Source of the DNA: Nesterenkonia aurantiaca
GTDB lineage: Bacteria > Actinomycetota > Actinomycetes > Actinomycetales > Micrococcaceae
Assembly: GCF_004364585.1 (NCBI RefSeq)
Contig: NZ_SOAN01000003.1
Coordinates: forward strand, 124,001-188,000
Direction of reading: 5' to 3'
DNA: 64,000 bases
This document shows positions 52,262 to 62,163 of this stretch, one piece after another. The first letter of the stretch is position 1. Each line of letters opens with the position of its first letter. The translations under genes and the position numbers were made by a program. The notes beneath the pieces were generated by a model, which did not search any database, was not told where the DNA came from, and worked only from the letters and a program-made list of their open reading frames with translations.

Positions 52262-53743
52262 CTAGCTGCTCCAGGGGCTCTCGATCCCGATGTACTGGGT
52301 GCTGGTGTACTCGGCGAGTCCCTCCGCGCCGCCCTCGCGGCCCAGCCCGGACTGCTTGACCCCGCCGAAGGGCGCGGCGGCGTTGGAGATCACCCCGACG
52401 TTGAGGCCGAGCAGGCCGAAGTCGATCCGGTCCCCGATGCGCAGGCCGCGGGAGATGTTCTCGGTGAACACGTAGGAGGCCAGCCCGTATTCGGTGGCGT
52501 TCGCCATCGCCACCGCCTCATCCTCGTTGCCGAAGGTCAGCACCGGTGCCACCGGCCCGAAGATCTCCTCCTTCACCACCCGGGCATCGGGGGAGACGTT
52601 GCGCAGCAGCGTGGGCGCGAAGAAATGTCCCGGGCCCTCCACAGCGCCTCCGCCGAGGACCACCTCGGCTCCGCGCTGCACCGCGTCCTCGACCAGCTCC
52701 GCCACCGAGGCACAGGCCTTCGCGTCGATCAGCGGGCCGACGTCGACCCCCTCCTCGAGCCCGGAACCGACCTTCAGCGCGGACATGCGCTGCGCGAGCT
52801 TCGCCGTGAACTCCTCCGCCACCGATTCGTGGACCAGGATTCGATTGGCAGCGGTGCAGGCCTCGCCCATGTTGCGCATCTTTGCGGCCAGCGCCCCGGC
52901 CACGGCCTTGTCCAGGTCCGCATCCTCGAACACGATCAGCGGACCGTTGCCGCCGAGCTCCATGGAGGTTCGCAGCACATTCTCGGTCGCCTGATTCATC
53001 AGGTGCTTGCCCACGGCGGTGGACCCGGTGAAGGAGATCTTGCGCAGCCGCGGGTCGGCCAGCAGCGGCTCGGAGACCGCGGCGGGGGTGTCGGTGGGCA
53101 GCACGTTGAGCACCCCAGCAGGCAGCCCGGCCTCGACCAGCAGCGCGGTGAGGTACAGCGTGGTCAGCGGGGTCAGCGCGGCGGGTTTGAGGATCATCGT
53201 GCACCCGGCGGCGAGTGCTGGCGCGACCTTCCGGGTGGCCATCGCCAGCGGGAAGTTCCACGGGGTGATCAGCAGACACGGGCCCACCGGCTTGCGGGTG
53301 ACCAGCATCCGCAGGGTCCCCTCAGGGGTGTCGGCGTAGCGGCCGTGATCGCGCACCGCCTCCTCGGAGAACCAGCGCAGGAACTCTCCGCCGTAGACGA
53401 CCTCGCCCTGGGACTGGACCAGGGGTTTGCCCATCTCGAGGGTCATCAGCAGGGCCAGCTGCTCGGCGTGGTCCTGCACCAGGTCGAATCCGCGCCGCAG
53501 GATCTCCGCGCGCTGCCGTGACGGGGTCCGGCCCCAGGAGTCCTGTGCCGAGGCCGCCGCATCCATCGCGGCACGGGCATCGTCGGCGCCCGCGGAGGCG
53601 ACGCTGGCCAGGGTCTCCTCGGTGGCAGGGTTCTTCACCGCGAAGCGGGCCCCGGAGCTGGCCTGACGCCACTGCCCGTCGAGGAACAGGCTGGTCGGGG
53701 TCTGAGTGAGCAGCGCATCCAGGCGCTGTGGCGACACGTCCAT
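52262..53743 (-). CDS. gabD: Succinate-semialdehyde dehydrogenase
   Basis: A 493-residue NAD(P)-dependent aldehyde dehydrogenase converting succinate semialdehyde to succinate. Conserved: LLITPWNFPLAMATRKVAPA, the glutamate base in SMELGGNGPL and the catalytic Cys in MGEACTAANR, the EACTAANR form being typical of GabD. It is the last gene of the polyamine cluster, starting three bases after gabT, so GABA made upstream ends as succinate in the TCA cycle. Full length. Confidence 0.92.
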   Translation of the reverse strand: MDVSPQRLDALLTQTPTSLFLDGQWRQASSGARFAVKNPATEETLASVASAGADDARAAMDAAASAQDSWGRTPSRQRAEILRRGFDLVQDHAEQLALLMTLEMGKPLVQSQGEVVYGGEFLRWFSEEAVRDHGRYADTPEGTLRMLVTRKPVGPCLLITPWNFPLAMATRKVAPALAAGCTMILKPAALTPLTTLYLTALLVEAGLPAGVLNVLPTDTPAAVSEPLLADPRLRKISFTGSTAVGKHLMNQATENVLRTSMELGGNGPLIVFEDADLDKAVAGALAAKMRNMGEACTAANRILVHESVAEEFTAKLAQRMSALKVGSGLEEGVDVGPLIDAKACASVAELVEDAVQRGAEVVLGGGAVEGPGHFFAPTLLRNVSPDARVVKEEIFGPVAPVLTFGNEDEAVAMANATEYGLASYVFTENISRGLRIGDRIDFGLLGLNVGVISNAAAPFGGVKQSGLGREGGAEGLAEYTSTQYIGIESPWSS

Positions 53744-53746
53744 GGT

Positions 53747-55162
53747 TCAGACCTCCTGAGCCGCGACGCTGTGCCGGCGCAGCGCGCCCTCCAGGACGTC
53801 GAGGGCCTCGCTGAGCAGCTCCTCGCTGATCACCAGCGGGGGCAGCAGCCGCAGGACATTGCCGTAGGTGCCGCAGGTCAGCACCAGGACGCCCTGGGCC
53901 AGACAATCAGCCGCCACGGCGCGAGTCGTCTCCGGGTCCGGCACGGTGCTGCCCGAGTGGACCAGTTCGATCGCCAGCATCGCGCCGCGACCCCGGACAT
54001 CGCCGATCGGGCCCTCCGCGGTGCCCAGCTCATCTGCCAGGGCGCGCAGCCGGGGCAGCACCAGGGCCTCGATGGCTCGAGCCCTCCCGGCGAGGTCGTG
54101 CTCTTCCATGGTCTTGATCGCCGCCAGGGCTGCGGCGCAGGCCACGGGGTTTCCGCCGTAGGTGCCGCCGAGACCGCCGGGGTGCACGGCGTCGAGCAGA
54201 TCCGCCCGTCCGGTGACTGCCGAGAGCGGCATCCCGCCGGCGATCCCCTTGGCCATGGTGATCAGGTCCGGGACGACGCCCTCGTGCTCAGAGGCGAACC
54301 AGTCGCCGGTGCGGCAGAACCCCGACTGGACCTCGTCGGCGATGAACACGACGCCGTGTTCGCGCGCCCACTCGGCCAGGGTGGGCAGGAACCCCTCGGC
54401 GGGAACGATGAATCCGCCCTCACCCTGGATGGGTTCGATCAGGATCGCGGCGAGGGAGCTGGCGCCGATCTGCTTCTCCATCTGATCGATCGCCCGCTTC
54501 GCCGCGGTCTTGCCGCTGATATGCGGGTGCGCGTCGCGGTAGGGGTAGCTCATCGGCATCCGGTAGACCTCCGGTGCGAAGGGCCCGAAATTGGTCTTAT
54601 ACGGCATGGACTTCGCGGTCAGCGCCATCGTGAGGTTCGTGCGCCCGTGATAGGCGTGGTCGAAGGCCACCACGGCCTGTCGGCCCGTGGCGAGCCGAGC
54701 GATCTTCACCGCGTTCTCCACCGCCTCCGCGCCGGAGTTGAACAGCACCGTGTGCTTGGCGTGATCACCGGGGGTCAGCCGGCCCAGCTCCTCGGCCACC
54801 TCGATGTATCCCTCATAGGGGGTGACCATGAAACAGGTGTGCGTGAAGTGCGCCACCTGCTCAGCCACCGCGGCGACGACGGCGGGGGCACTGGCTCCCA
54901 CGGAGGTCACCGCGATCCCCGAGCCCAGGTCCACGAAGCTGTTGCCGTCCACGTCGCGGATCACGGCGCCGTCGGCGTCGGCGACATAGACCGGCATCAC
55001 GGAGACCGCGCTGGAGGCCACCGCGGCGGCCCGGCGCTGGGCGAGCCGCTTCGAGGAGGGGCCCGGCACCTCGGTGAGCAGCTCACGACGCTGCGGAAGC
55101 CGGGTGGGCAGCGCCGAGAGTGCAGGGAGTGCGCCTTGGCGGGTGCTGGTGGGATCGGTCAT
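53747..55162 (-). CDS. gabT: 4-aminobutyrate--2-oxoglutarate aminotransferase
   Basis: A 471-residue class III PLP aminotransferase that moves the amino group of GABA to 2-oxoglutarate, giving succinate semialdehyde. AFDHAYHGRTNLTMALTAKS, IADEVQSGFCRTGDWFA (PLP Asp) and ITMAKGIAGGMPLSAV (PLP Lys) are visible. Length fits GabT. Coupled to gabD (three-base gap), and 88 bases after the amidase gene. Confidence 0.93.
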   Translation of the reverse strand: MTDPTSTRQGALPALSALPTRLPQRRELLTEVPGPSSKRLAQRRAAAVASSAVSVMPVYVADADGAVIRDVDGNSFVDLGSGIAVTSVGASAPAVVAAVAEQVAHFTHTCFMVTPYEGYIEVAEELGRLTPGDHAKHTVLFNSGAEAVENAVKIARLATGRQAVVAFDHAYHGRTNLTMALTAKSMPYKTNFGPFAPEVYRMPMSYPYRDAHPHISGKTAAKRAIDQMEKQIGASSLAAILIEPIQGEGGFIVPAEGFLPTLAEWAREHGVVFIADEVQSGFCRTGDWFASEHEGVVPDLITMAKGIAGGMPLSAVTGRADLLDAVHPGGLGGTYGGNPVACAAALAAIKTMEEHDLAGRARAIEALVLPRLRALADELGTAEGPIGDVRGRGAMLAIELVHSGSTVPDPETTRAVAADCLAQGVLVLTCGTYGNVLRLLPPLVISEELLSEALDVLEGALRRHSVAAQEV

Positions 55163-55250
55163 CGGGGTCTGCCTTTCGAAGGAGGGGCGGGTGCGCAGCG
55201 GTGGTCTCAGCGGGGGCCCGGGGCGCAGGTGGCCTCGGCGCTGGACCGGC

Positions 55251-57077
55251 TCAGAGTCGGGGGGTCAGCGGGGGTTCGGTGCGGCGGGAGCCGGTGGATT
55301 CGAAGGCTGCCGCGATGCGCAGCAGCCGGGCATCGTCATAGGCGCGGCCGGCGAAGGTCAGCCCCACCGGCATCGAGGTGTCACCCATGGTGCCCATGGG
55401 CACCGTCACGGTGGGGATCCCCAGGTGGCGCCAGACCAGATTCCCGTTCGCGACCCAGACCCCGTTGCGCCAGGCCAGATCCGCGGAGTCCACCGAGTGA
55501 TCGGCGTCGGCGGGTCCGACGTCGGCCACGGCGGGGAAGGCGATGACGTCGAGGCCGTGCTGCTCCATCCATCGGTCGAAGTCCAGCTCGCGGGTGCGCA
55601 GCAGCCCGTCGATGCCCTCCTGCATCCACGGCAGGCGCCGCAGCTGCAGGTCCGGGTGGGTGCGCACCAGGTCCGGCAGGCTCGCAATGTCATCCTCGAA
55701 GCCGTCATAGCGGTCCGGCAGAGCTGAAGGAGGAGCAGGGAAGATCTCGCGGCCGTCGACCCGGACCAGGCTGTGCAGCGCTGGATCGGCGTTGGCGGCC
55801 AGAAAGTCCTCGCAGGCCCAGGCCGAGAGCAGCCCCACCTCCTGGCGCAGATACTCCGCGGGGACCAGGCCCCGGGTCGCGATGCTCGGTGCCCCGGGCC
55901 GGTCGCCCTCGTAGTTCGTCACCACCGGCAGGTCACTGGGAGTGAGAGTCGCGCCGGCAGCGGTGAGGCTTGCCACGGCGGCCCGCCAGAGCTCCAGCAC
56001 CGAGGCGCGTGGGATCACCGGGCGGCCGGTGGATCCGCCGATGCCGGTGATGCCCTCGGGTGAGGGCGGAGCGGTCCCCGCCTCGGGGTCCTCGCCCAGA
56101 TACATCTGGGGAGCCCCGATGCGCAGCCCGCCAAGCGTCTCGCGGGCAGCCGCGGGATCCGAGATGTGCAGCGCGGCATAGGAGGCCGGTCGCAGCTCGG
56201 AGACCGGGGGCAGCGGGTGCCAGAGCTGGGTCCGCCAGAAGTCCCCGCGCGGCTGCGGGTCCTCGGCCACGATCACCTCCAAGACCTCGAGCAGGTCGGC
56301 CATCGTGCGAGTATGCGGCACGACGACGTCCATGGTCGGCACCAGCGGCCAGTTGCCCCGCATCGAGATCAGGCCCCAGGACGGGGTATAGGCGCAGAGC
56401 GCGTTGTTCGACGCCGGGGCTCGCCCCGAAGACCAGGTCTCCTCAGCCAGCCCGAAGCTGGCGAAGCTGGCCGCGGTGGCGGTGCCGGAGCCGTTGGACG
56501 AACCAGAGCCGAAGGCCGAGGTCAGATAAGCGGGGTTATAGGGGCTCTCGGCCCGGCCATAGAGGCCGCGCTGCATGCCTCCATTCGCCAAGGGGGGCAT
56601 GTTGGTGAGCCCCAGCAGGATCGCACCGGCGCCGCGCAGCCGCTCCACCACGAAGCAGTCCCCGCCGGCCATCAGGTCCGCGAACGCCGGGGAGCCCGCG
56701 GCGACGCTCAGCCCGGCCACCCGATAGCTGTCCTTGGCGGTGTAGGGAATCCCGTCAAGCGCCCCGCGAGGCTGACCTGCGGCGCGGCGGGCGTCGGAGG
56801 CGCGGGCCTCATCCAGGGCGGCGGGATTCATCACGACCATGGCGTTGAGCCCCGGGCCCTGCCGGTCCTCCCGCCGGTCATAGGCCTCGATCCGGTCCAG
56901 ATAGGCCTGCACCAGCTGCTCGCTGGTGACGCTGCCCTGCTCGAGCGCCGCGCGCAGCTCGGCGATGCTGGCCTCGACGACGTCGAAGCCCGCCCCGCTG
57001 GTCGTGGCAGTCTCGGTGGTCTCCGCGCTCGCCGGAGGCCGGCTCGCAGAGGAGCCGCTCGATGGTGAGCCGCTCAT
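55251..57077 (-). CDS. Amidase-signature family amidase, candidate N-carbamoylputrescine hydrolase
   Basis: A 608-residue amidase-signature enzyme. The Ser-cisSer-Lys triad can be placed at Lys115 (PYTAKDS), Ser193 (GSGSSNGSG) and Ser217 (WSSGRAPA); the 24-residue spacing of the two serines is standard. The nucleophile loop EETWSSGRAPA departs from the common GTDTGGSIR-type. Its ATG overlaps the agmatine deiminase stop (ATGA). In this position the pathway needs removal of a carbamoyl group, usually by a nitrilase-family AguB, absent here, so I infer that this amidase may do that step. Other amide substrates remain possible. Confidence 0.82.
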   Translation of the reverse strand: MSGSPSSGSSASRPPASAETTETATTSGAGFDVVEASIAELRAALEQGSVTSEQLVQAYLDRIEAYDRREDRQGPGLNAMVVMNPAALDEARASDARRAAGQPRGALDGIPYTAKDSYRVAGLSVAAGSPAFADLMAGGDCFVVERLRGAGAILLGLTNMPPLANGGMQRGLYGRAESPYNPAYLTSAFGSGSSNGSGTATAASFASFGLAEETWSSGRAPASNNALCAYTPSWGLISMRGNWPLVPTMDVVVPHTRTMADLLEVLEVIVAEDPQPRGDFWRTQLWHPLPPVSELRPASYAALHISDPAAARETLGGLRIGAPQMYLGEDPEAGTAPPSPEGITGIGGSTGRPVIPRASVLELWRAAVASLTAAGATLTPSDLPVVTNYEGDRPGAPSIATRGLVPAEYLRQEVGLLSAWACEDFLAANADPALHSLVRVDGREIFPAPPSALPDRYDGFEDDIASLPDLVRTHPDLQLRRLPWMQEGIDGLLRTRELDFDRWMEQHGLDVIAFPAVADVGPADADHSVDSADLAWRNGVWVANGNLVWRHLGIPTVTVPMGTMGDTSMPVGLTFAGRAYDDARLLRIAAAFESTGSRRTEPPLTPRL

Positions 57078-58162
57078 CGGTCAGGGTCTCCGGGAAGGAG
57101 GTCCAGGGGTGCGGCGGGGTTCACCGCGGCGGGCTGCTGCTGGGTGATGCAGTGGATGCCGCCGCCGAAGCGCAGGATGTCCCGGGCGTCGAGAAGCTCG
57201 ATGCGCCGGTCGGGGTAGGCCTTGGCGAGGATCGCGGCTGCTTCCTCGTCGGCAGGGTCGTCGTAGGCGCAGAGCAGCACCACCCCGTTGGCCACGTAGT
57301 GGTTGATATAGGTCCAGTCCACATGCTCCCCGTCCGCGAGGATGGTCGCCGGCGCCGGGACGTCGATGATGTCGAAGGGCTCACCGGCGGCGTCGCGGGC
57401 GGTCTCCAGGAAGCCGCGCAGCTCACGGGTGACCGCATGGTCCGGGTGGGCCGGGTTGTCCTGGCGGTGCAGCAGGATGCTTCCGGAGGGGGTGAAGGCC
57501 GCGAACATGTCCACATGGCCGCGGGTGCCGAACTCCGCATAGTCCCGGGTCAGCCCGCGCGGGAACCAGACGGCGTGGGTGGTGCCCAGCGCGGAGTGCA
57601 GCTCGGCCTCGATCTGGGCGTGGGACATCCCGGGGTTGCGGCCCAGATCGCGCTGGACCGTCTCGGTCAGCAGCACCGTGCCGCGACCATCGACGTGGAA
57701 GGCGCCGCCCTCGTTGATCAGCCGACTGGTGACCCGCACGGCCCCGGTCGCGGCGGTGACCGCGGCGGCGATGTGCTCGTCCTTGTTCCAGCTGGCCCAG
57801 CTCTGTGCGCCCCAGCCGTTGAACACCCAGTCCACCGCGGCGAGCTCGCCGTCGGACCGGTGGACGAAGGTCGGTCCGATGTCGCGCATCCAGGCGTCAT
57901 CCAGCGGCAGCGGCCGCAGCGTGACCGTGTCACCGAGCAGCTCCTGGGCCACGGTGAGATCCATAGGGGCCACCACCACGGTGACCGGTTCGTGCTCGGC
58001 GATCAGCTTCGCCACCCGGACCCAGGCCGCCCGGGCGGCGTCGAGGGTGGCGGATCCAGGTGCACCGAAGGTGGCGTTGGCGCAGGGGAACGCCATCCAG
58101 GTGCGCTCATGCGGCGCCCATTCCGGGGGCATTCGCAGGTCGAGGTGGGGGGAGGAGGTCAT
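57074..58162 (-). CDS. aguA: Agmatine deiminase
   Basis: A 362-residue guanidino-group hydrolase turning agmatine into N-carbamoylputrescine and ammonia. The catalytic Cys338 is in GGGIHCITQQQP; substrate-binding DDAWMRDIGPTFV and the NEGGAFHVDGRGT loop are intact. Length is typical (peptidyl-arginine-deiminase superfamily). It lies between the permease and the amidase with very short or overlapping spacers, so it is in one operon. Confidence 0.94.
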   Translation of the reverse strand: MTSSPHLDLRMPPEWAPHERTWMAFPCANATFGAPGSATLDAARAAWVRVAKLIAEHEPVTVVVAPMDLTVAQELLGDTVTLRPLPLDDAWMRDIGPTFVHRSDGELAAVDWVFNGWGAQSWASWNKDEHIAAAVTAATGAVRVTSRLINEGGAFHVDGRGTVLLTETVQRDLGRNPGMSHAQIEAELHSALGTTHAVWFPRGLTRDYAEFGTRGHVDMFAAFTPSGSILLHRQDNPAHPDHAVTRELRGFLETARDAAGEPFDIIDVPAPATILADGEHVDWTYINHYVANGVVLLCAYDDPADEEAAAILAKAYPDRRIELLDARDILRFGGGIHCITQQQPAAVNPAAPLDLLPGDPDR

Positions 58163-58171
58163 GGGGCTCCG

Positions 58172-59698
58172 TCAGTCGGCGATGAACTCGGTGGTCTCGA
58201 AGCGCTGGCGGAAGAACTCGGGCCGCTTATGGTGCTGCCAGAACATCGCGGCGATGCCGAGGGTGAAGACCAGCATGCCCAGGATGAACACCAGGCCGAT
58301 CCCGCCGATCTCCGAGCCGGAGCCGTAGTCCGGATCCATGGAGTCCCAGATGGTCTGGAAGAAGAAGATCAGCAGCAGGATTCCGCCCACCAGCGGGGCG
58401 AGCAGCTTGTTGAAGAATGCACCCGCGGAGGCGGTGGCCTCGTGGCGGAAGTACCAGACGCAGGCCAGCGCGGTGATCCCGTAGTAGAAGCAGACCATCA
58501 TGCCCAGCGTGGTGATGGTGTCCCACAGGACGTTCTCCGAGATGATGCGCATCACCACGTAGAACACCGAGGCGATGATCACCGCGACCACGGTGGCGTA
58601 TGCCGGAGTCTGGTAGCGCGGGCTGACCTGGGAGTACTTGCGGTTCAGCGCGCCGTAGTGGCCCATGGCCAGCATGGTCCGGGCCGGGGAGATCATCGTG
58701 GACTGCAGCGAGGCGGCCGAGGAGGAGAGCACCGCGAGCGACATCAGGATCGCCATCGGGCCCATCACCGGTCCGGCCAGGGCGGCGAAGACGTTCTCCT
58801 GGATGTCCGGGTTGCCCAGGCCGTACTCGCCGTCGGAGACTCCGGCGAAGGTCAGCGCGCCGAGGGTGACGATGGTGTAGAGGCTCACGACCACCAGGAT
58901 GGTCAGGATCGCGGCCCGCCCCGGGGTGGTGGTGGTCCCGCGGGACTCCTCGTTCATGGTCAGCACCACGTCCCAGCCCCAGTAGATGAACACCGAGAGG
59001 GCGATGCCGGCGGAGAAGGCCGAGAAGGACTCGATGCCGAAGGGGTTGAACCATTCCCAGCTGAAGCCGGTGGCATCGAAGGCGGAGCCGGCCGAGACCT
59101 GGCGGAACGCCGCCACGGCGAACCAGAGCAGCACCAGCACCTGGAAGGAGACCAACACATACTGCACGGTCTTGGTGGTCTCCATCCCGCGGTAGGAGAC
59201 ATAGGCGGCTGCGGCCATGAAGATCACGCAGGTGATCACGTTGACCGGGACGTTGCGGGTCAGCTCGGCGATCGAATCGACCCCGGTGATCTGGCTGATC
59301 GCCAGGTAGAAGAAGTCCACCGCGATCCCCGCCAGGTTGGAGAGCACCAGGATCGTGGCGGCGAGCAGTCCCCAGCTGCCCATCCAGCCGATCCACGGAC
59401 CGAAGGCCTTCGATGCCCAGGTGAAGGTGGTGCCGGCGTCGGGCATCGCACGGTTCAGCTGGCGGTAGCCCAGAGCGACCAGCAGCATCGGCAGGAACCC
59501 GACGATCAGCACCGCCGGCAGATGGTCCCCGACCGCTGAGGCGGTGGGCCCCAGGGCCCCGGAGAGCGTGTAGGCCGGAGCGATCGTGGAGACGCCGATC
59601 ACCACGGCGCCGAGCGCGCCGATGCTGCCGACGCTGAGCCCCTTGCTGTGGGTGTGCTGACCGGGTGCCTTGACGACGGGGCCGCGTGGTTCGCTCAT
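58172..59698 (-). CDS. APC-superfamily amino acid/polyamine permease
   Basis: A 508-residue permease with about twelve hydrophobic helices. The N-terminal GVSTIAPAYTLSGALGP and PDAGTTFTWASKAFGPWIGWM-like segment match the APC family substrate-binding region, and the C terminus is short. Its place between the stress-protein gene and agmatine deiminase suggests import of agmatine, putrescine or GABA. Start ATG at 59698. Confidence 0.9.
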   Translation of the reverse strand: MSEPRGPVVKAPGQHTHSKGLSVGSIGALGAVVIGVSTIAPAYTLSGALGPTASAVGDHLPAVLIVGFLPMLLVALGYRQLNRAMPDAGTTFTWASKAFGPWIGWMGSWGLLAATILVLSNLAGIAVDFFYLAISQITGVDSIAELTRNVPVNVITCVIFMAAAAYVSYRGMETTKTVQYVLVSFQVLVLLWFAVAAFRQVSAGSAFDATGFSWEWFNPFGIESFSAFSAGIALSVFIYWGWDVVLTMNEESRGTTTTPGRAAILTILVVVSLYTIVTLGALTFAGVSDGEYGLGNPDIQENVFAALAGPVMGPMAILMSLAVLSSSAASLQSTMISPARTMLAMGHYGALNRKYSQVSPRYQTPAYATVVAVIIASVFYVVMRIISENVLWDTITTLGMMVCFYYGITALACVWYFRHEATASAGAFFNKLLAPLVGGILLLIFFFQTIWDSMDPDYGSGSEIGGIGLVFILGMLVFTLGIAAMFWQHHKRPEFFRQRFETTEFIAD

Positions 59699-59712
59699 GA
59701 TGGTCTCCTCGG

Positions 59713-60594
59713 TCAGCGCGCGGGTGACGCGCTGGGGTCAGGTTCGCGGTTGTCAGACGCGCTGGGTTCGGGCTCGCGGGGCAGCAGGATCATGGGGATC
59801 GGCAGGTGGGAGAGCACCCGGGCGGCGGTCATGCCCAGGAAGATGTGCCGGCGGCGCGCCAGCGGGGACGAACCGATGAGCAGGATCCCGCCCTGCGGCC
59901 AGTCGACCGTGCCCACTGCATGGCGCAGCGACCGCCCGGTGGCGTAGATGTGCTTGCCGGGCTGGGAGCTGCCGGAGTCGAGGGCTGGGTCTGCATCCGC
60001 TGAACCTGCGACGGATCCAGACTCCTTGTCCTCGAAGGTCACGCGGGTCACCGCCGCCCCCAGCTGGCGAGCCCAGGACTCACTGGATCGGGTGACCTGG
60101 TGATCGGGGTGGGCCGCCGAGACCGCGGCCATCACGTCAGTGATCTGCGTGTTCGCCCGATAGCCCGAGGGGGCCAGCGCCACCGGAACCGGGGAGCTGT
60201 GCAGCAGGGCGGTGACCGCCGGGTGGGTCATGATCCGCCCGAACCCGATGCCGGAGCCGGTGACCAGCACGTCGGAGTCCAGCTCCTGGACCGCGGCGAC
60301 CAGTCCTTCGGCCACGGAGCCGCCGGGGCGTATATGACTGTGGTGCCGGATCTCTGCGGGGATGACCGCCTCGGCCTCGGCGATCCACTGCTGGGCCTGT
60401 TCGGCGATGATTCCGACGACGCTGCCCACCGGGGGGTACTCCTGCTTGAACGCCGAGTCCTGACGGATCACCAGGATGAGGTCGAGCCGCGCCCCGGCAG
60501 AGCGGGCCAGCGCGATGCCCAGCGCCAGGGCGTCGTGGCTGCGCTCATCGCCGCCGAAGCCCACGGCGACTCGGTGGATCGTAGGTTCAACCAT
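59713..60594 (-). CDS. Universal stress protein with two Usp domains
   Basis: A 293-residue UspA-type protein. Two tandem domains: the first has VGFGGDERSHDALALG and LVTGSGIGFGRIMTHPAVTALL; the second ends in LLIGSSPLARRRHIFLGMTAARVL, with the G-x-S ATP-binding pattern. A Ser/Pro tail follows. Its start overlaps the stop of the amine oxidase gene by eight bases, so it is translated within the polyamine operon. Role there unknown; it may sense ATP or stress from H2O2 made by the oxidase. Confidence 0.87.
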   Translation of the reverse strand: MVEPTIHRVAVGFGGDERSHDALALGIALARSAGARLDLILVIRQDSAFKQEYPPVGSVVGIIAEQAQQWIAEAEAVIPAEIRHHSHIRPGGSVAEGLVAAVQELDSDVLVTGSGIGFGRIMTHPAVTALLHSSPVPVALAPSGYRANTQITDVMAAVSAAHPDHQVTRSSESWARQLGAAVTRVTFEDKESGSVAGSADADPALDSGSSQPGKHIYATGRSLRHAVGTVDWPQGGILLIGSSPLARRRHIFLGMTAARVLSHLPIPMILLPREPEPSASDNREPDPSASPAR

Positions 60595-62047
60595 GACGCA
60601 CCTCCATGTGGTCTAGGTGTTCTTCCTGGTCGGAGGCAGCGGCGGGACGATCCGTGGTCTCCGCGAAGCGATGCATGATGTCCTCGGCGGCCCGGCGTCC
60701 CTGCCGCAGCGCGCCGTCGACGTGCTGGTAGCCCTCCGCGGCCAGATCGGAGCAGGCCCAGTGCAGCGGGCCCACTGCGCTGCGCTGATGCGCGCCGTAG
60801 CGCGAGAGGCCGCCGAGGTCGAAGCTGGCGGCGTAGGCGCCGCGGGTCCATTCCTCGGAGCCGAAGTCCGACTCGTAGTAGACCTCCGGGGTCAGCGCCT
60901 GATCCCCCAGGTAGGCGGAGAGGGAGCGCAGGATGGCCTCTCGGCGCTCCTTCGCGGAGAGGGTGAACATCTGGTCGGCCACTTCATCAGAGATGAAGCC
61001 GACCAGGGTGCCGCGGCTGTCCTGGTGGTTGGTGTTGTCGTAGACCTCCTGGCAGATCTCGTTCGGGCCGAAGCCGGTGCCGGAGAGCCCCTGTTCCCGC
61101 CAGAAGGGACGGTCATAGACTGCGTGGACCTTGATCACCAGGCCCATGGACTGGTGCTGATGCATCTGGTGCTGAAGCCGCGGCAGCGGAGGTTCGAAGC
61201 TGATCCGCGAGTACAGGTTCGGCGGCACCGCCAGGATGACCTGGCGGGCCCGCACAGTGACCCGATCGGAGAACACCGTCGCCCCGCCCTCAGGGTGCCA
61301 GGCGATGGTGCGCACCGGGGTGGAGAGCTGCACCGAGCCTGCGGGCAGCCGGGCCTCCAGCTCCTCGGAGACGCTCTGCATCCCGCCGACCACGCGTCGG
61401 TCCAGGATGAAGTCCTCGTCCACCAGGTTGCTGAACGACCCCGCGGAAGCTGCCATCAGGACCGCCTGCAGCGCGGAGAAGGCGTGATCGGGTTTGGTGA
61501 GCATCCCCCCGGCGAGGAAGATCGCGATGTTCTCCCGGGCGGCGGTGTCCTGGGTCTGGCGGCGCAGCCATTCGTTGAACGTCACGGTGTCGAGCTCGCG
61601 CGCCAGCGGGTGCGCCCACGGCTCCTCCGGACCGATCGAGGCGGCCAGCTCGTCGAGGGTCTCGATGATCCGCTGCATCTCCGTCACGGTCTGCTCCGGT
61701 GCCGGGAACATCTCTCCGGTGAACTCATGGCGGACGCCCTCGCGGTCCAGGTAGATGTTCGCGCCCTCGCGGTGGCGGGTGAAGGTCTCCATCCCCAGCT
61801 CCTCGAGCAGCCCCAGGAGCACGGTCTGGTCGGGGGAGACCCACTGTCCGCCGACCTCCAGGAAGGCCCCATCGATCTCCTGAGACCAGGTGCGGCCGCC
61901 GACGCGGTCACGCGCCTCCAGCACGATGGTGGAGAGCCCGGCGGCATGGAGCGTCCGGGCGGCCATCAGTCCGGCAGGTCCCGCTCCGACGACGACGACG
62001 TCGCACTCCTGCGCCTCGCTGCTGCCCAGTGATCGCTTGGGTTCCAT
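60587..62047 (-). CDS. Flavin-containing amine oxidase, putrescine oxidase type
   Basis: A 486-residue FAD oxidase. DVVVVGAGPAGLMAARTL is the dinucleotide-binding motif, followed by ARDRVGGRTWS, the second FAD motif, and the C-terminal HWACSDLAAEGYQHVDGALR that contacts flavin. Length and pattern resemble the putrescine oxidases of Kocuria and Micrococcus, which make 4-aminobutanal, ammonia and H2O2. ATG 62047 has AGGGGAA upstream and is preferred to the longer frame. First gene of the leftward operon, divergent from the TetR gene. Confidence 0.9.
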   Translation of the reverse strand: MEPKRSLGSSEAQECDVVVVGAGPAGLMAARTLHAAGLSTIVLEARDRVGGRTWSQEIDGAFLEVGGQWVSPDQTVLLGLLEELGMETFTRHREGANIYLDREGVRHEFTGEMFPAPEQTVTEMQRIIETLDELAASIGPEEPWAHPLARELDTVTFNEWLRRQTQDTAARENIAIFLAGGMLTKPDHAFSALQAVLMAASAGSFSNLVDEDFILDRRVVGGMQSVSEELEARLPAGSVQLSTPVRTIAWHPEGGATVFSDRVTVRARQVILAVPPNLYSRISFEPPLPRLQHQMHQHQSMGLVIKVHAVYDRPFWREQGLSGTGFGPNEICQEVYDNTNHQDSRGTLVGFISDEVADQMFTLSAKERREAILRSLSAYLGDQALTPEVYYESDFGSEEWTRGAYAASFDLGGLSRYGAHQRSAVGPLHWACSDLAAEGYQHVDGALRQGRRAAEDIMHRFAETTDRPAAASDQEEHLDHMEVRHG

Positions 62048-62163
62048 AGTGTTCCCCTTCACAGATAAATTAACTATATTCATTAACGGGCAGTCCGGAG
62101 CGGTTGTCAAGACCTGCCGGAGATTTTCAACGGCGCGACGCCGAGCTCTTAGACTTGCCCCTT
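62048..62163. promoter_or_regulatory. Divergent control region of the polyamine operon and its TetR gene
   Basis: A markedly AT-rich island lies at 62063-62086, unusual in this DNA. It contains TTAACTATATTCATTAA (62070-62086), an imperfect palindrome with TTAA ends, plausible as the TetR operator and the oxidase promoter. TAGACT (62150-62155) is the -10 for the rightward gene, eight bases before GTG 62164. Confidence 0.5.

Noticed and set aside
57062-59539. 825-codon open frame on the plus strand opposite the polyamine genes, rich in His, Gly, Arg and Gln
   Set aside because: It is the antisense shadow of aguA and the APC permease, both with clear family motifs; its composition is that of GC-rich reverse frames and it has no recognisable domain.
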